35,285 bases of DNA from Paenibacillus peoriae KCTC 3763 (GCF_000236805.1 NZ_AGFX01000003.1:1-35285); one strand, 5' to 3'. Positions 1 to 9,478 are shown, numbered from the stretch's first letter. Notes: generated from the sequence alone by a model not told the origin. Made by a program: numbers and translations.

Positions 1-1125
1 TTGAGTGGACGAATTGATTTTGTCCAACAAGGCTGGTCTGGTGCTACCCGAGAGAGGTTTTTCCAAGATTTTCAGGTCTCTAGACAATCCATGGGCGTGA
101 CGCTTGAACGGCTATCGACAGTAGCACAGGAACTCATTTTTATCTCAAAAAACTTTACACAAGTGGATGGAGAAAAAGTGGTACTGGATGTACCGGGAAA
201 TGGTGTAGCTATTAAAACCAGCGATGAAGGTTGGCTACATAAAATTTTTGAACAAATTGGACAAGCTGAGATCACCAAGGCAGAAGCCCAGATGGAAGCT
301 AGTAAGCTTCAAGGAGAAATTTTATGGGATGATGCGCAAGGAGCAAAAGGAGCCATTCAGGAGGATTTAACCTTGGGGATGATGCCCGACAAAGACCGTG
401 ACTATGATCATCCTATGGCAGCTAAAGTAGGCGAAATTCTCGGTCACGTAGCTACGACATTGCAGGGGGCTGGTGAGGTAGTAGCTGGAATAGGTGGAGA
501 AGGATTATCAGTTGCTGTTTCATCTACGGGAGTTGGTAGTATAATCGGAGTACCTGGATTGATTGGCTCAGCAGCTTTAGCAGCACATGGAAGCACCACC
601 GCAGTTAAAAGTGCAAGCGGAATTGGGAAAAGCTCAGCCGAATTGTGGCAAATGGCGAAAGGAGAAGGGAATTCTAAGACCGAAATCTTAAAAAGTAAAG
701 CCAATGATATACGTAAAAACGTAAATAATAATATATTAGATGAAATGGAGTCTAATGGTGGGCATCTGCTTCAAAAGCACGTTGGCAAGACAAAAGAAGA
801 ATTAATAAAACGTGCCTCCCAAGAAGGAGTTCCTTCTACAACATTTTCAGATAAAAGTATAGCTCTCAAATCCACGCAAGAGAATATCAGAAGAAACGCA
901 GATAAGATTGCAGAATGGATAGAGAACCCTAATTCTAGAGGATATCTCATAACAAAAGCGGATCACGAGTTTTCTATTGGGCGAGGCGTAGACGTAAAGA
1001 ATGGAGGAAACTCATCTTCAAAGCATGTAACAAATGACTTGTCAAAGTCCCAACTGTATTTAGTAAAAGATTCCTCTATGCCTACCGGATATAGAATTAT
1101 TACGGGTTATCCTGTTTTTAAATAA
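1..1125 (+). CDS. WXG100-type secreted toxin with C-terminal CdiA-CT RNase A-like domain (5' partial)
   Basis: The product is predicted to be a secreted antibacterial ribonuclease. The first 60 residues contain W-S-G and resemble only the second helix of a WXG100/LXG-type export domain, so the gene very probably begins upstream and the TTG at position 1 is internal. A Gly/Ala-rich, possibly membrane-active segment lies at about residues 145-205. The C-terminal 120 residues match the bacterial RNase A-like toxin tip of CDI effectors: H260 and R271 are 11 apart and a T368-G-Y370 motif closes the chain. This is the same spacing as the catalytic His, Arg, Thr and Tyr I recall for the Yersinia kristensenii CdiA-CT. 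The immunity gene follows 16 nt downstream. RNase activity and type VII export are inferred from family resemblance. The base composition is AT-rich compared with the genes after position 2040. Confidence 0.8.
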   Translation: MSGRIDFVQQGWSGATRERFFQDFQVSRQSMGVTLERLSTVAQELIFISKNFTQVDGEKVVLDVPGNGVAIKTSDEGWLHKIFEQIGQAEITKAEAQMEASKLQGEILWDDAQGAKGAIQEDLTLGMMPDKDRDYDHPMAAKVGEILGHVATTLQGAGEVVAGIGGEGLSVAVSSTGVGSIIGVPGLIGSAALAAHGSTTAVKSASGIGKSSAELWQMAKGEGNSKTEILKSKANDIRKNVNNNILDEMESNGGHLLQKHVGKTKEELIKRASQEGVPSTTFSDKSIALKSTQENIRRNADKIAEWIENPNSRGYLITKADHEFSIGRGVDVKNGGNSSSKHVTNDLSKSQLYLVKDSSMPTGYRIITGYPVFK

Positions 1126-1141
1126 AAGAGGAGAATAATAT

Positions 1142-1426
1142 ATGAACCAAGAAGCGAATTATGAAAATTTAAAGTATTTTATAGAGAGTTATTTTAATTG
1201 GAGTATGGATTTCGCTGATTTAGAGAACTTAATTGAGGAGTTCAAAAGTAGGGAGTTACCTGCTTATGTTGAAGGTCTGACTCAGGAGATCGAAGAAATA
1301 AATGAACTAAAGACTTGGGATAGCATACAAGAATTTGTTTATTTATATGGACAAAGAAATTTGAACATTAAAAAGATCGAGCGCATGATTGAGTTGTTAC
1401 TGACAAAATTACACGGAGATAAATAA
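1142..1426 (+). CDS. CdiI-type immunity protein
   Basis: A 94-residue acidic, helical protein with no signal peptide. Its opening (NLKYFIESYFNWSMDF) and the later pattern with W, YLYGQRN and a Leu-rich end resemble the contact-dependent growth inhibition immunity family often listed as CdiI_2. It should bind and neutralise the RNase tip encoded just upstream. The start has a clear GAGGAG site 8 nt before the ATG, and the gene follows the toxin by 16 nt, so the two are surely co-transcribed. Toxin-immunity pairing is the main support for the role; binding itself is inferred. Confidence 0.78.
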   Translation: MNQEANYENLKYFIESYFNWSMDFADLENLIEEFKSRELPAYVEGLTQEIEEINELKTWDSIQEFVYLYGQRNLNIKKIERMIELLLTKLHGDK

Positions 1427-1466
1427 ATATGATCTTGTAGAGCGATAGAATAAAAATGCGACAATC

Positions 1467-1498
1467 AGCTCACTCCTAAAAAGAGGATGAGCTTTTTG
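1467..1498 (+). terminator. Rho-independent terminator after the toxin-immunity pair
   Basis: The arms AGCTCA/TGAGCT and TCCT/AGGA form a stem with one bulged C and a 6-nt loop, followed directly by TTTTT. It lies 40 nt after the immunity stop codon. Confidence 0.75.
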
Positions 1499-1783
1499 TG
1501 TGCTTATCCTATCTGAATAAAGGGTTATGGAATATTTGCATACACCATGCTCCACTATCAACCATGGCAAATATTTGTGCTATATTCAAATTACTTGTAA
1601 AGCAAATTAGTTGTGGTATGAGAAGGAGAGCTTTTCCTTCTCAGTCATCATAAGAGCTTTAAATAGCATTTCAGATCAAGCAAGAAATAATATCAATCAT
1701 ACATATAACAATTTCATAAAATTGGGCAAACTATAAGGAAGTCAATGAAGACTCCCTATTTTTCATGAATGGAGTGATTTAAG
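1499..1783. other. Intergenic region with short inverted repeats
   Basis: No gene was recognised here. A perfect 9-bp inverted repeat (AATATTTGC at 1531-1539, GCAAATATT at 1567-1575) flanks 27 nt that also contain CCATG/CATGG. A second hairpin, GAGAAGGA/TCCTTCTC, sits at 1619-1641 without a T tract. The ribosome site for the next gene (GGAGTG) is at 1771-1776. The first repeat could be an operator or a remnant; nothing identifies it. Confidence 0.4.
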
Positions 1784-3895
1784 ATGCGTGACGAAACCGT
1801 TAAGCACAAGCATACAAATAGCCTTATTAGCGAAAGAAGCCCGTACCTCTTACAACATGCCCATAACCCTGTAAACTGGCTTTCATGGAGTCCTGAAGCC
1901 TTTACAAAGGCTAAACGAGAGGGAAAACCTGTATTTTTAAGTATAGGCTATAGTTAGCCTTCGGGCTAACATAGGTATAATATAAGAACTTGTCATTGGT
2001 GTCATGTAATGGAAAGAGAGTCGTTCGAGGATGAAGAGATTGCGGAGATATTAAACCGGGACTACGTATCCATTAAGGTGGATCGGGAGGAACGTCCGGA
2101 TGTGGACCATATTTATATGTCCATCTGCCAGACAATGACCGGGCATGGGGGCTGGCCGTTGACGATTCTGATGACGCCGGATCAGAAGCCTTTTTTTGCG
2201 GGTACGTATTTGCCCAAGGAGCAAAAGTTTGGCCGTATCGGTCTGTTGGAGCTGCTGGACAAGGTGGGAACCCGGTGGAAAGAACAGCCCGAAGAGCTGG
2301 TGGAGCTGAGTGAACAGGTGCTGACAGAGCACGAGCGGCAGGACATGCTTGCAGGATATCGCGGTGAGCTGGACGAACAGAGCTTGAATAAAGCCTTCCA
2401 TCAATACAGCCACACCTTCGACAAGGAATATGGCGGCTTTGGAGAAGCACCTAAATTTCCTGCTCCGCATAACTTGTCCTTTTTGCTGCGATATGCACAG
2501 CATAGCGGAAATCAGCAGGCACTGGAAATGGCAGAGAAGACGCTGGATGCGATGTATCGGGGTGGAATCTACGACCATGTGGGCATGGGATTTTCGCGGT
2601 ATTCAGTGGATGAGAAGTGGCTGGTGCCGCATTTTGAAAAAATGCTGTATGATAATGCACTGCTTGCCATTGCTTATACAGAGACTTGGCAAGTTACGGG
2701 CAAGGGGCTGTATCGGCAGATTGCAGAACAAATTTTTACATATATTGCAAGGGATATGACGGATGTGGGGGGAGCCTTCTATTCGGCGGAAGATGCCGAT
2801 TCCGAAGGAGAAGAAGGCAGGTTCTACGTCTGGAATGAGGCTGAAATAAGGGCTGTACTGGGTGATCGGGACGCTGCTTTTTTTAACGATTTATACGGGA
2901 TTACGCCTTATGGTAATTTTGAAGGCCACAACATTCCAAACCTGATTGATATCAATCTGGAAGCCTACGGGCTGAAGCATGACCTGACTAAACAAGAGTT
3001 AGAAGATCGGGTACGTGAACTGCGAGACAAGCTGTTTGCAGTCAGGGAAAAGCGGGTTCATCCTCACAAGGATGACAAGATCTTGACCTCGTGGAACGGG
3101 CTGATGATCGCTGCATTGGCTAAGGCAGGGCAGGCTTTTGGGGACGTCATCTATACGGAACGGGCACAGAAGGCAGAGTCGTTCCTGTGGAATCACCTGA
3201 GACGGGCGAACGGGCGATTGCTGGCGCGTTATCGGGATGGTGATGCGGCTTATCCCGGATATCTGGATGATTATGCTTTTTATGTGTGGGGTTTGATTGA
3301 GCTGTATCAGGCGACCTTTGATGTACAATATCTGCAACGGGCGCTGACGCTCAATCAGAATATGATTGATCTGTTTTGGGATGAGGAGCATCATGGTTTG
3401 TTCTTTTATGGGAAAGATAGTGAGCAACTCATTGCCAAGCCTAAGGAAATCTACGACGGTGCGATCCCGTCCGGCAACAGCATCGCGGCCCATAATTTGG
3501 TGCGGCTGGCACGACTGACGGGTGAAGCCCGATTGGAGGACTATGCAGCAAAGCAGTTCAAGGCTTTTGGGGGTATGGTTTCTTATGATCCGTCAGCATA
3601 TTCGGCTTTGCTAAGCTCGTTGTTGTACGCGACCGGGACGACGAAGGAAATTGTGGTTGTAGGCCAGCGTGATGACCCACAGACGCTTCAATTCATTCGG
3701 GCGATTCAAGCTGGATTCAGGCCGAATACAGTTGTTATTTTAAAGGATGCAGGGCAGCCTGCAATCGCAGACATAGTCCCTTATATCCATGACTATACGC
3801 TCATCGATGGTAAGCCGGCTGTGTATATGTGTGAGCATTTTGCCTGTCAGGCACCTGTAACCAGTCTTGACGATCTTAAGGCTTTGCTGGATTGA
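1784..3895 (+). pseudogene. yyaL: YyaL/SSP411-family protein (thioredoxin-like DUF255 plus alpha/alpha barrel), interrupted by a 33-nt in-frame insert with stop codons
   Basis: From ATG 1784 (GGAGTG site upstream) the frame reads a normal family N-terminus ([17 protein letters not shown] ... FLSIGYS) and then meets TAG at 1955. Homologues continue directly with TCHWCHVMERESFED, which here resumes at ACT 1988. Removing 1955-1987 gives 692 residues, close to the length I recall for Bacillus YyaL (about 690). The rest of the gene has no damage over 628 codons and keeps the family blocks (APKFPAPHN, PHFEKMLYDNALL, EDADSEGEEGRFY, ILTSWNG). The molecular role of the family is poorly known; the CHWC motif suggests thiol chemistry. 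If translation restarts at ATG 2009 the product lacks CHWC. Either this is a young pseudogene or ribosomes cross the insert. GC content rises after about 2030, suggesting a recombination junction inside the gene. Confidence 0.8.
1953..1987 (+). other. Hairpin insert inside yyaL, flanked by direct repeats
   Basis: Positions 1953-1970 form a perfect 7-bp stem, GTTAGCC/GGCTAAC, capped by a C(TTCG)G tetraloop. The insert's first stop (TAG 1955-1957) lies in the 5' arm and its second (TAA 1967-1969) in the 3' arm. The hairpin abuts ATAGGCTATA (1943-1952) on the left and ATAGGTATA (1971-1979) on the right, a near-exact direct repeat. The extra material relative to the protein family is 33 nt, so the frame is kept. 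A TATAAT hexamer occurs at 1976-1981. Confidence 0.85.
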
Positions 3896-3919
3896 ATAGA
3901 ATTAAATAAAAACAAACCT

Positions 3920-3996
3920 GATCCCCTTTGGGGCAAGCATATGGTGATTTTACAAAAATAACCCTATGAATGCCACCTTCAAGGGGATTATTTTAT
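3920..3996 (+). terminator. Long imperfect hairpin terminator after yyaL
   Basis: ATCCCCTT (3921-3928) pairs with AAGGGGAT (3981-3988), and the interior also pairs (GGCA..GCATA.GGT with ACC.TATG..TGCC). TTATTTTAT follows the 3' arm. It lies 25 nt after the yyaL stop. Confidence 0.6.
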
Positions 3997-4286
3997 GTTA
4001 AGAGGTAGGCATAGTGAATTGAAACTAACATTTTCTTAACATCTATAGCGCATTTTTTTTAATATTTTTTAGGTATATTACATTAAGGAAACGGTTCCAG
4101 GGAGCCTTGCTGCATTCAAAACTAAGTACATAGACCTACTCGCTACTATGTTTATAACATTATGTGTACAAGCATTTTAGGGGGAGTTGATAAAGAACGG
4201 AAAATGGATTTGTCGAGTGAATATCACTGGTAACACGAAGTGGTTCACCGTATACAAACATTCTTAATGATGAAATGGAGATGTTG
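3997..4286 (+). promoter_or_regulatory. Upstream region of the chemoreceptor gene, with a cre-like palindrome
   Basis: This is AT-rich non-coding DNA. The palindrome AAGGAAACGGTTCCA at 4085-4099 differs from the relaxed CcpA consensus (WTGNAANCGNWNNCW) at one position, so carbon-catabolite control is possible but unproven. A very strong ribosome-binding-like run (AGGGGGAG, 4179-4186) is followed by TTG with no spacer and by ATG 4204, which opens only a 9-codon frame, so it supports no clear gene. No riboswitch was recognised. Confidence 0.3.
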
Positions 4287-6287
4287 ATGATGAAGAAGTT
4301 TTCGAGAAAATGGCTTGTGGGAGGGAAGCTCGGCAAAAATTTTAAGATGAAGCTGATGGTAGCCTTTATCGCTTTTTTGATCATACCGTCCTTGATTATT
4401 GGGGGGTTGTCGTTTATGAGCGCCAGCCAGCAGATTCGAAACCAGATTGAATATAGCGCCGAGCAGGCTATTGTCCGCACTAATTATGTTATTGACAGTG
4501 CTGTTTCACCTAAGGTATATGACGCAGAATATTTTGCTGAAAGGCTAAAAGGCAATCGAGTAGAGACGGAGGAAAAGACAGCAGAGCTGGAGGAATTTCT
4601 CAAGCAATATATTACACTCCATCCTGAAACAGAATCCATTTATTATGGCACAAAGGAAGGTAAATTTACTACCTATCCGCAGAAGGAATTACCCGATAAC
4701 TATGATCCTCGTGTTAGATCTTGGTATGAGGAAGCCATGAAGGAACAAGGCAAAACAGTGATCAGCTCGCCCTATCTCTCCGCATCCTCCAAGCAAATGA
4801 CAGTCACGGTGTCCAAGGCCACGCCGGATGGTTCGGGTGTTATTGGCATTGATCTGAAGATTAGCGGAATTAAACAGACTTTGAACGATATTAAAGTAGG
4901 CCATGAGGGTTATGCCATATTGCTGGACAGCAATCGTACTTACATTGTTCATCCGACGAAGGCAACAGGTGCCAAAATTGCAGATACTGAATCACGCATG
5001 TATGAGAGCGACGCGGGTGAATACGAGTATCAGTATGAAGGTCAGCCCAAATATATGAATTTTGCGACCAACAAGCTGACAGGCTGGAAGATAGGCGGAA
5101 CGCTGTATTTATCTGAAGTGGATGAAGCAGCACAGCCGATTTTGATCAGCACTTTGCTTACGATTGCCGGGTGTCTTGTGGTAGGCATAATCATTGTCTA
5201 TTTCCTGATTCGCTCGATTATCAAGCCTATTATAAAATTGAAAGAACAAGCGGTGAATGTGAGCGCAGGGGACCTGACGCAGGACATTCAAGTAAAGAGT
5301 GAGGATGAGATCGGACAACTGGGACTGGCTTTCAGAAATATGCAGGATAACTTGCGATCTGTCATTCAGAACGTAGGGGATAGTGCAGATCATGTCGCCA
5401 GATCCTCGAATGAGCTAACGGTAAGCGCAGAACAAACCAGTGCTGCAAGTGAGCAGGTGTCTCAGGCTGTCCAGGAAATTGCCAGCGGAGCGGAAAAGCA
5501 GACTACAGGCCTGGAAAATAATTCGGTGTCGCTGAATGAAATTGCACAAGGGGTTACACAAATCGCGGAACGCTCAGTTTCGGTAGCGGATTTGGCCAGA
5601 CGATCCTCATTGCAAGCAGAGGAAGGACGAAAGTCCGTTGAGCAGACGGGAGAACAGATGGATTCCATTCACCAGTCGGTAGAGCGATCTAACCGGATGA
5701 TTCAAACGTTGCAAGCCCGGTCTCAGGAAATCGGCGAAATTACGAAGGTTATCGGCGATATATCCAACCAGACGAACCTGCTGGCCCTGAATGCAGCCAT
5801 TGAGGCGGCCAGAGCAGGTGATCATGGCAAGGGCTTTGCGATCGTTGCTGATGAGGTGCGCAAGTTGGCAGAGCAATCGCAGGCGTCTGCTACACAGATT
5901 GCCACATTGATTACTGAAATTCAACATGAAACGCAAGCTACGGTGCAGACGATGAACCAAGTTACGACTGAGGTACAGGATGGGCTGCAGATTTCCAAGG
6001 AGACTATTGTCAAGCTGGGACAAGCGATGGAGGGCATTCGAGAGACAACACCTCAGGTGGAGGAAGTCGCCGGGATTGCACAACAGATATCAGCCAGTGT
6101 GCAGGAGATTACAGCGACAGCCAACGAGCTGGCGACGATTGCAACCGGTAATGCCGCTACGTCAGAGGAAGTCGCCGCTTCCTCGCAGGAGCAACTGGCT
6201 TCCATGGAGGAAATCTCGGCTTCTGCTCAGTTGCTATCCACAATGGCTGCTGAGTTGAAGTCGATGATCAGTCGTTTCAAATATTAA
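4287..6287 (+). CDS. Methyl-accepting chemotaxis protein (dCache sensor, HAMP, signalling domain)
   Basis: A transmembrane chemoreceptor that would signal through CheA/CheW to the flagellar motor. The order is a basic N-terminus, TM1 ([19 protein letters not shown]), an extracellular double-Cache-like ligand domain of about 240 residues with RVRSWYEEA and [16 protein letters not shown] typical of the Cache fold, TM2 ([19 protein letters not shown]), a HAMP domain ([13 protein letters not shown]), and a long helical methylation and signalling region. The conserved hairpin tip ([20 protein letters not shown]) is intact. An ATG at 4275 is in frame, but the only good ribosome site, GGAG 4277-4280, favours ATG 4287 or 4290. 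The ligand cannot be told from sequence; Cache domains often bind amino acids or organic acids. Gene is monocistronic with its own terminator. Confidence 0.92.
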   Translation: MMKKFSRKWLVGGKLGKNFKMKLMVAFIAFLIIPSLIIGGLSFMSASQQIRNQIEYSAEQAIVRTNYVIDSAVSPKVYDAEYFAERLKGNRVETEEKTAELEEFLKQYITLHPETESIYYGTKEGKFTTYPQKELPDNYDPRVRSWYEEAMKEQGKTVISSPYLSASSKQMTVTVSKATPDGSGVIGIDLKISGIKQTLNDIKVGHEGYAILLDSNRTYIVHPTKATGAKIADTESRMYESDAGEYEYQYEGQPKYMNFATNKLTGWKIGGTLYLSEVDEAAQPILISTLLTIAGCLVVGIIIVYFLIRSIIKPIIKLKEQAVNVSAGDLTQDIQVKSEDEIGQLGLAFRNMQDNLRSVIQNVGDSADHVARSSNELTVSAEQTSAASEQVSQAVQEIASGAEKQTTGLENNSVSLNEIAQGVTQIAERSVSVADLARRSSLQAEEGRKSVEQTGEQMDSIHQSVERSNRMIQTLQARSQEIGEITKVIGDISNQTNLLALNAAIEAARAGDHGKGFAIVADEVRKLAEQSQASATQIATLITEIQHETQATVQTMNQVTTEVQDGLQISKETIVKLGQAMEGIRETTPQVEEVAGIAQQISASVQEITATANELATIATGNAATSEEVAASSQEQLASMEEISASAQLLSTMAAELKSMISRFKY

Positions 6288-6327
6288 TACGAACTTGAAC
6301 CGTATGGAATCTATAGGGCAATGAATG

Positions 6328-6380
6328 CTCGGGACAGTTCTTTAAGCCTTATGGCATAAGGAATCTGTCCTGAGTTTTTT
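6328..6380 (+). terminator. Rho-independent terminator after the chemoreceptor
   Basis: The arms CTCGGGACAG and CTGTCCTGAG (one mismatch) enclose a second hairpin (CCTTAT/ATAAGG), followed by TTTTTT. It is placed 40 nt after the stop codon. Confidence 0.85.
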
Positions 6381-6431
6381 ATATGTTCAATATAGCTTAC
6401 AAAGTAGGGGAGATTACAGGAGGGAGAACAC

Positions 6432-8780
6432 TTGGTTCGCGACTTGGTGCTGTATGCTATCGTGCTATTATTAATGGTTTTGATTTCTCTGCTCATCCGG
6501 CAAAAGATCATACAACGTTTATTGGATCAAAATCGAGATCTTCTAAGTCTGCTTCGGGTTCAACCTGGCTTTACCTTCAAGCTGGAGAAAAGCGGCGACG
6601 AATTTTATTACAGGCTGCTTGAAGGAGGCTTGCTGGAGCGGATGGGTCTGGATCTGCAAGTCAGCTACAATCGAAGGGAGCATGTAGAGCGGCTCGGGGA
6701 CATTTTTAAGCTTTCCTCTGAAACGCTGGATCAGCTTGGTGAATACTACAAACAGGCATGGTTCGGTGACCGGACGGTATTTGAGTTGAAGCTTTGGGAA
6801 TACTCGGCTTTAATTATATTACATCCGATCAGGGAGGACGGGATCACCAAGTATGTCATCGGTCATGCAATGGATATAACGGAGTATAAAGCTTCAGAGC
6901 AGAAAAGAATGGAGATGGACGAGGCTAACCATGCCAAAAGCGTTTTTATGGCTCACCTGAGTCACGAAATTCGCACACCGCTGAGTGGGATCATGGGTCT
7001 GTCGAAGCTGTTGAACAAGACAGAACTGACGGCTGTTCAAAAAGACTACCTTCACAAGCTCCTCGCCTCATCACGGACCCTGTCGTCCATGCTCAATAAC
7101 GTACTGGACTTCTCCAAAATGGAAGCAGGCAGTCTGGAATTGGAAAGGATTGAATTTGAGCCGGAAACAATGCTTCGGCACCTTGCAGATACAGTAGGTA
7201 CTTTACTGGAGCACAAAAAAGTAGAGGTTGTTTTTATAACGGCTCCCAATATACCCAAAAGCGTTAAAGGTGATTCATTCCGAATGGAGCAGGTGCTTTT
7301 AAACCTTCTGGCCAATGCCGTCAAGTTCACGGATCAGGGGCATGTATTACTACAGGTAAAAATGCTGAGCCAGCAGAACGGACGGGTAGCGTTGTCCTTT
7401 ATGGTGGAGGATACAGGCATAGGTATTTCCGAGGAGTGTGTGGACAAGCTGTTTATCCCTTTTACCCAAGCGAAACCATCAACCAGCCGCCGCTATGGGG
7501 GATCGGGGCTGGGGTTGGCCATTAGCAAGCATTTGGCTGAAGCGATGGATGGAAATATAGAGGTGGAAAGCCGATTGGGAGAATATAGTCGATTTTACTT
7601 CAATGTCGAGCTGGATATCGGGGAATTACATCAGGAAGGTACGCGGATAGAAAACCAAATAAACGGCAAAGCCTTGATTGTTGTGCGGCACGAGCTGTTG
7701 AGATATAGCCTGAACGAATTACTGCAAGGCACAGGCCTAGAAACGCGCACCGTTTCATCCTTTCAGGAATGTGTGAAGGCTTTTGAAAAGGGTGAACCAT
7801 TTGATTGGGTTATAGTCGATATGAGTATGGATGGTTTCAAAGAACTGGAGGCAAGGAGATCATGGTTACAATTGCTGGATATACAGATGACTCGGGTGAT
7901 TGGACTTACAACCGTGTTCCAGATGGAAAGGTTAGCGACAGGGGAAGAAAATAGCTGGCTGGATGCCTTTTTGTCCAAGCCCGTGACTCGGAACGCTCTG
8001 CTGGAGGTTATCGACTGGGGGCTGGAAAAAGAAAAGGCAGTGTCAGTACAAAAATATCAAATTCTCATAGCGGAAGACAATGAGATTAATCAGGTGGTGA
8101 TTACCGAGTTCCTGGCAGAGCGCGGTTTTGAAGTAACCATGGTTGCAGACGGAAGAGAGCTGTTAGAGTCACTGGAGCTGCGTCCTTGGGATATGGTAAT
8201 GCTTGATCTGCATATGCCGGAGATGGATGGCTTTGAAACGGCCAGACATATTCGCAGAAAGAAAGCTTTTAACAGACTGCCCATTATCGCCTTTACAGCC
8301 GATGCCGGACAGCATGAGCAGGAGATTTGCCTTCGTTCAGGCATTAATGCGGTGCTGCTCAAGCCTGTCCATGAACTGAATGCTGTAAGAATGTTAAACA
8401 GCTGGATTCATTTAGCGTGGCTGCAAGAATTACAAGGCGTTCACGCGGAACAGGCGATAGCTGGAATGGATGGAAAGGTATATATTTTTCAATTCGCTCT
8501 TTACAAATGGATTCAGGAATATCAGCATTTCGACAAAAGAATAACGAGGAAAATGGACAACCGGCAGTTATCTGCCGCTCTCCGGTTAATCCACTCGCTT
8601 AAGGGAGGAGCAGGGAACCTGTGCGCGTCCGAGCTGCTGGCAAAAGCCATCGTACTGGAAAAGCGATTGAAGCGTAGCTATGAAACCTCAGCGGGGGAGC
8701 TGTATCCAGAATGGCGAGAGCAATTGAAGTTGGTTCAAAAAAAGATTAACGAAATCAAGTCATCGGTTCCCTGGAACTGA
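6432..8780 (+). CDS. Hybrid sensor histidine kinase (PAS-like, HisKA, HATPase, two receivers, HPt)
   Basis: A membrane-anchored phosphorelay kinase. The TTG start is set by AGGAGGGAG ending 5 nt upstream. One N-terminal TM helix (about 5-22) and a PAS-like region (about 45-160) lead into HisKA with H178 in HLSHEIRTPLSG. The ATPase domain shows the N box (LLNLLANAVKF), DTGIGIS and GGSGLGLAI. The first receiver is degenerate: D463 and a later Lys are present, but the acidic pair at strand 1 is missing. The second receiver is complete (EDNE, D592 in MLDLHMPEMDG, Lys in LLKPV). A C-terminal HPt carries H721 in HSLKGGAG. The chain therefore holds H-D-H relay sites and needs an outside regulator. 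The OmpR-type gene that converges on it, with 5 nt between the stops, is a candidate partner. The stimulus is unknown. Confidence 0.92.
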   Translation: MVRDLVLYAIVLLLMVLISLLIRQKIIQRLLDQNRDLLSLLRVQPGFTFKLEKSGDEFYYRLLEGGLLERMGLDLQVSYNRREHVERLGDIFKLSSETLDQLGEYYKQAWFGDRTVFELKLWEYSALIILHPIREDGITKYVIGHAMDITEYKASEQKRMEMDEANHAKSVFMAHLSHEIRTPLSGIMGLSKLLNKTELTAVQKDYLHKLLASSRTLSSMLNNVLDFSKMEAGSLELERIEFEPETMLRHLADTVGTLLEHKKVEVVFITAPNIPKSVKGDSFRMEQVLLNLLANAVKFTDQGHVLLQVKMLSQQNGRVALSFMVEDTGIGISEECVDKLFIPFTQAKPSTSRRYGGSGLGLAISKHLAEAMDGNIEVESRLGEYSRFYFNVELDIGELHQEGTRIENQINGKALIVVRHELLRYSLNELLQGTGLETRTVSSFQECVKAFEKGEPFDWVIVDMSMDGFKELEARRSWLQLLDIQMTRVIGLTTVFQMERLATGEENSWLDAFLSKPVTRNALLEVIDWGLEKEKAVSVQKYQILIAEDNEINQVVITEFLAERGFEVTMVADGRELLESLELRPWDMVMLDLHMPEMDGFETARHIRRKKAFNRLPIIAFTADAGQHEQEICLRSGINAVLLKPVHELNAVRMLNSWIHLAWLQELQGVHAEQAIAGMDGKVYIFQFALYKWIQEYQHFDKRITRKMDNRQLSAALRLIHSLKGGAGNLCASELLAKAIVLEKRLKRSYETSAGELYPEWREQLKLVQKKINEIKSSVPWN

Positions 8781-8785
8781 TCGTG

Positions 8786-9478
8786 CTACTGCATAAATTT
8801 ATAACCAATTCCCCATATAGTCCTGATCAGTTTTGGCTTTTTAGGGTCTTGTTCGATTTTTCTGCGCAAATGGTTGATATGTACGTCTACAGCCCTCTCA
8901 TTAATAAAGGAGTCTGTGCCACGGAGGGCTTGAATCAAGGCATATCGGCTGAATACAATTCCCCGGTTCAAATAAAAAAGCTTCATAATCTCAAATTCCG
9001 AAAATGTCATCTCCACAATCTGCCCATTAACGGTAATCATTCTTCGCGCCAGATCCAGAACAATGTCTGTTTCAGATTCGGCTTCAGGCGTAAGGCCTTT
9101 TCCCTGTAATCGTGTAATTTCAATACGTCGGAAAAGAGCCTCGATTCGTGCCTTTAGCTCCTGCATACTAAAAGGCTTGCAAATATAATCGTCTGCTCCC
9201 AATGTAAGTGTACGAATGCGCTCTGAGATGTTGTTTTCTGAAGAAATCACGATGATTGGCACATCCGTATGCCTGCGTATCAGTGGGCAGGGATTTATGC
9301 CGTCCAGGTCTGGAAGCAACAGATCCAGCAAGATAATATCAGGCTGTACGATATCAAGCTGAGTAATCCCCTTAGTCGCTTGTGTCACTCTGGTCACGTT
9401 ATAACCCTCACCTGTCAAATACAAGGAAAGTGTGTCGCCAAGCATATTATCATCTTCAATAATTAAAACATTAGACAT
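8786..9478 (-). CDS. OmpR/PhoB-family response regulator
   Basis: A 230-residue two-domain regulator. The receiver has the E8-D9-D10 acidic cluster, phospho-acceptor D52 (LLDLLLPDLDG) and K101 (CKPF). The C-terminal winged helix (about 135-228) ends with the usual DVHINHLRRKIE and TIWGIGYKF blocks, so it should bind DNA as a dimer when phosphorylated. The ATG is preceded on its strand by AAGGAA, 9 nt away. It has no kinase on its own strand in the window; the hybrid kinase converges on it tail to tail. Target genes are unknown. Confidence 0.93.
   Translation of the reverse strand: MSNVLIIEDDNMLGDTLSLYLTGEGYNVTRVTQATKGITQLDIVQPDIILLDLLLPDLDGINPCPLIRRHTDVPIIVISSENNISERIRTLTLGADDYICKPFSMQELKARIEALFRRIEITRLQGKGLTPEAESETDIVLDLARRMITVNGQIVEMTFSEFEIMKLFYLNRGIVFSRYALIQALRGTDSFINERAVDVHINHLRRKIEQDPKKPKLIRTIWGIGYKFMQ

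Noticed and set aside
4179-4270. Short frame after the strong AGGGGGAG site upstream of the chemoreceptor
   Set aside because: TTG 4187 has no spacer from the site and ATG 4204 gives only 9 codons; not supportable as a gene.
4000-4270. Cyclic di-GMP or other riboswitch before the chemoreceptor gene
   Set aside because: The conserved core of GEMM-type aptamers was not found.
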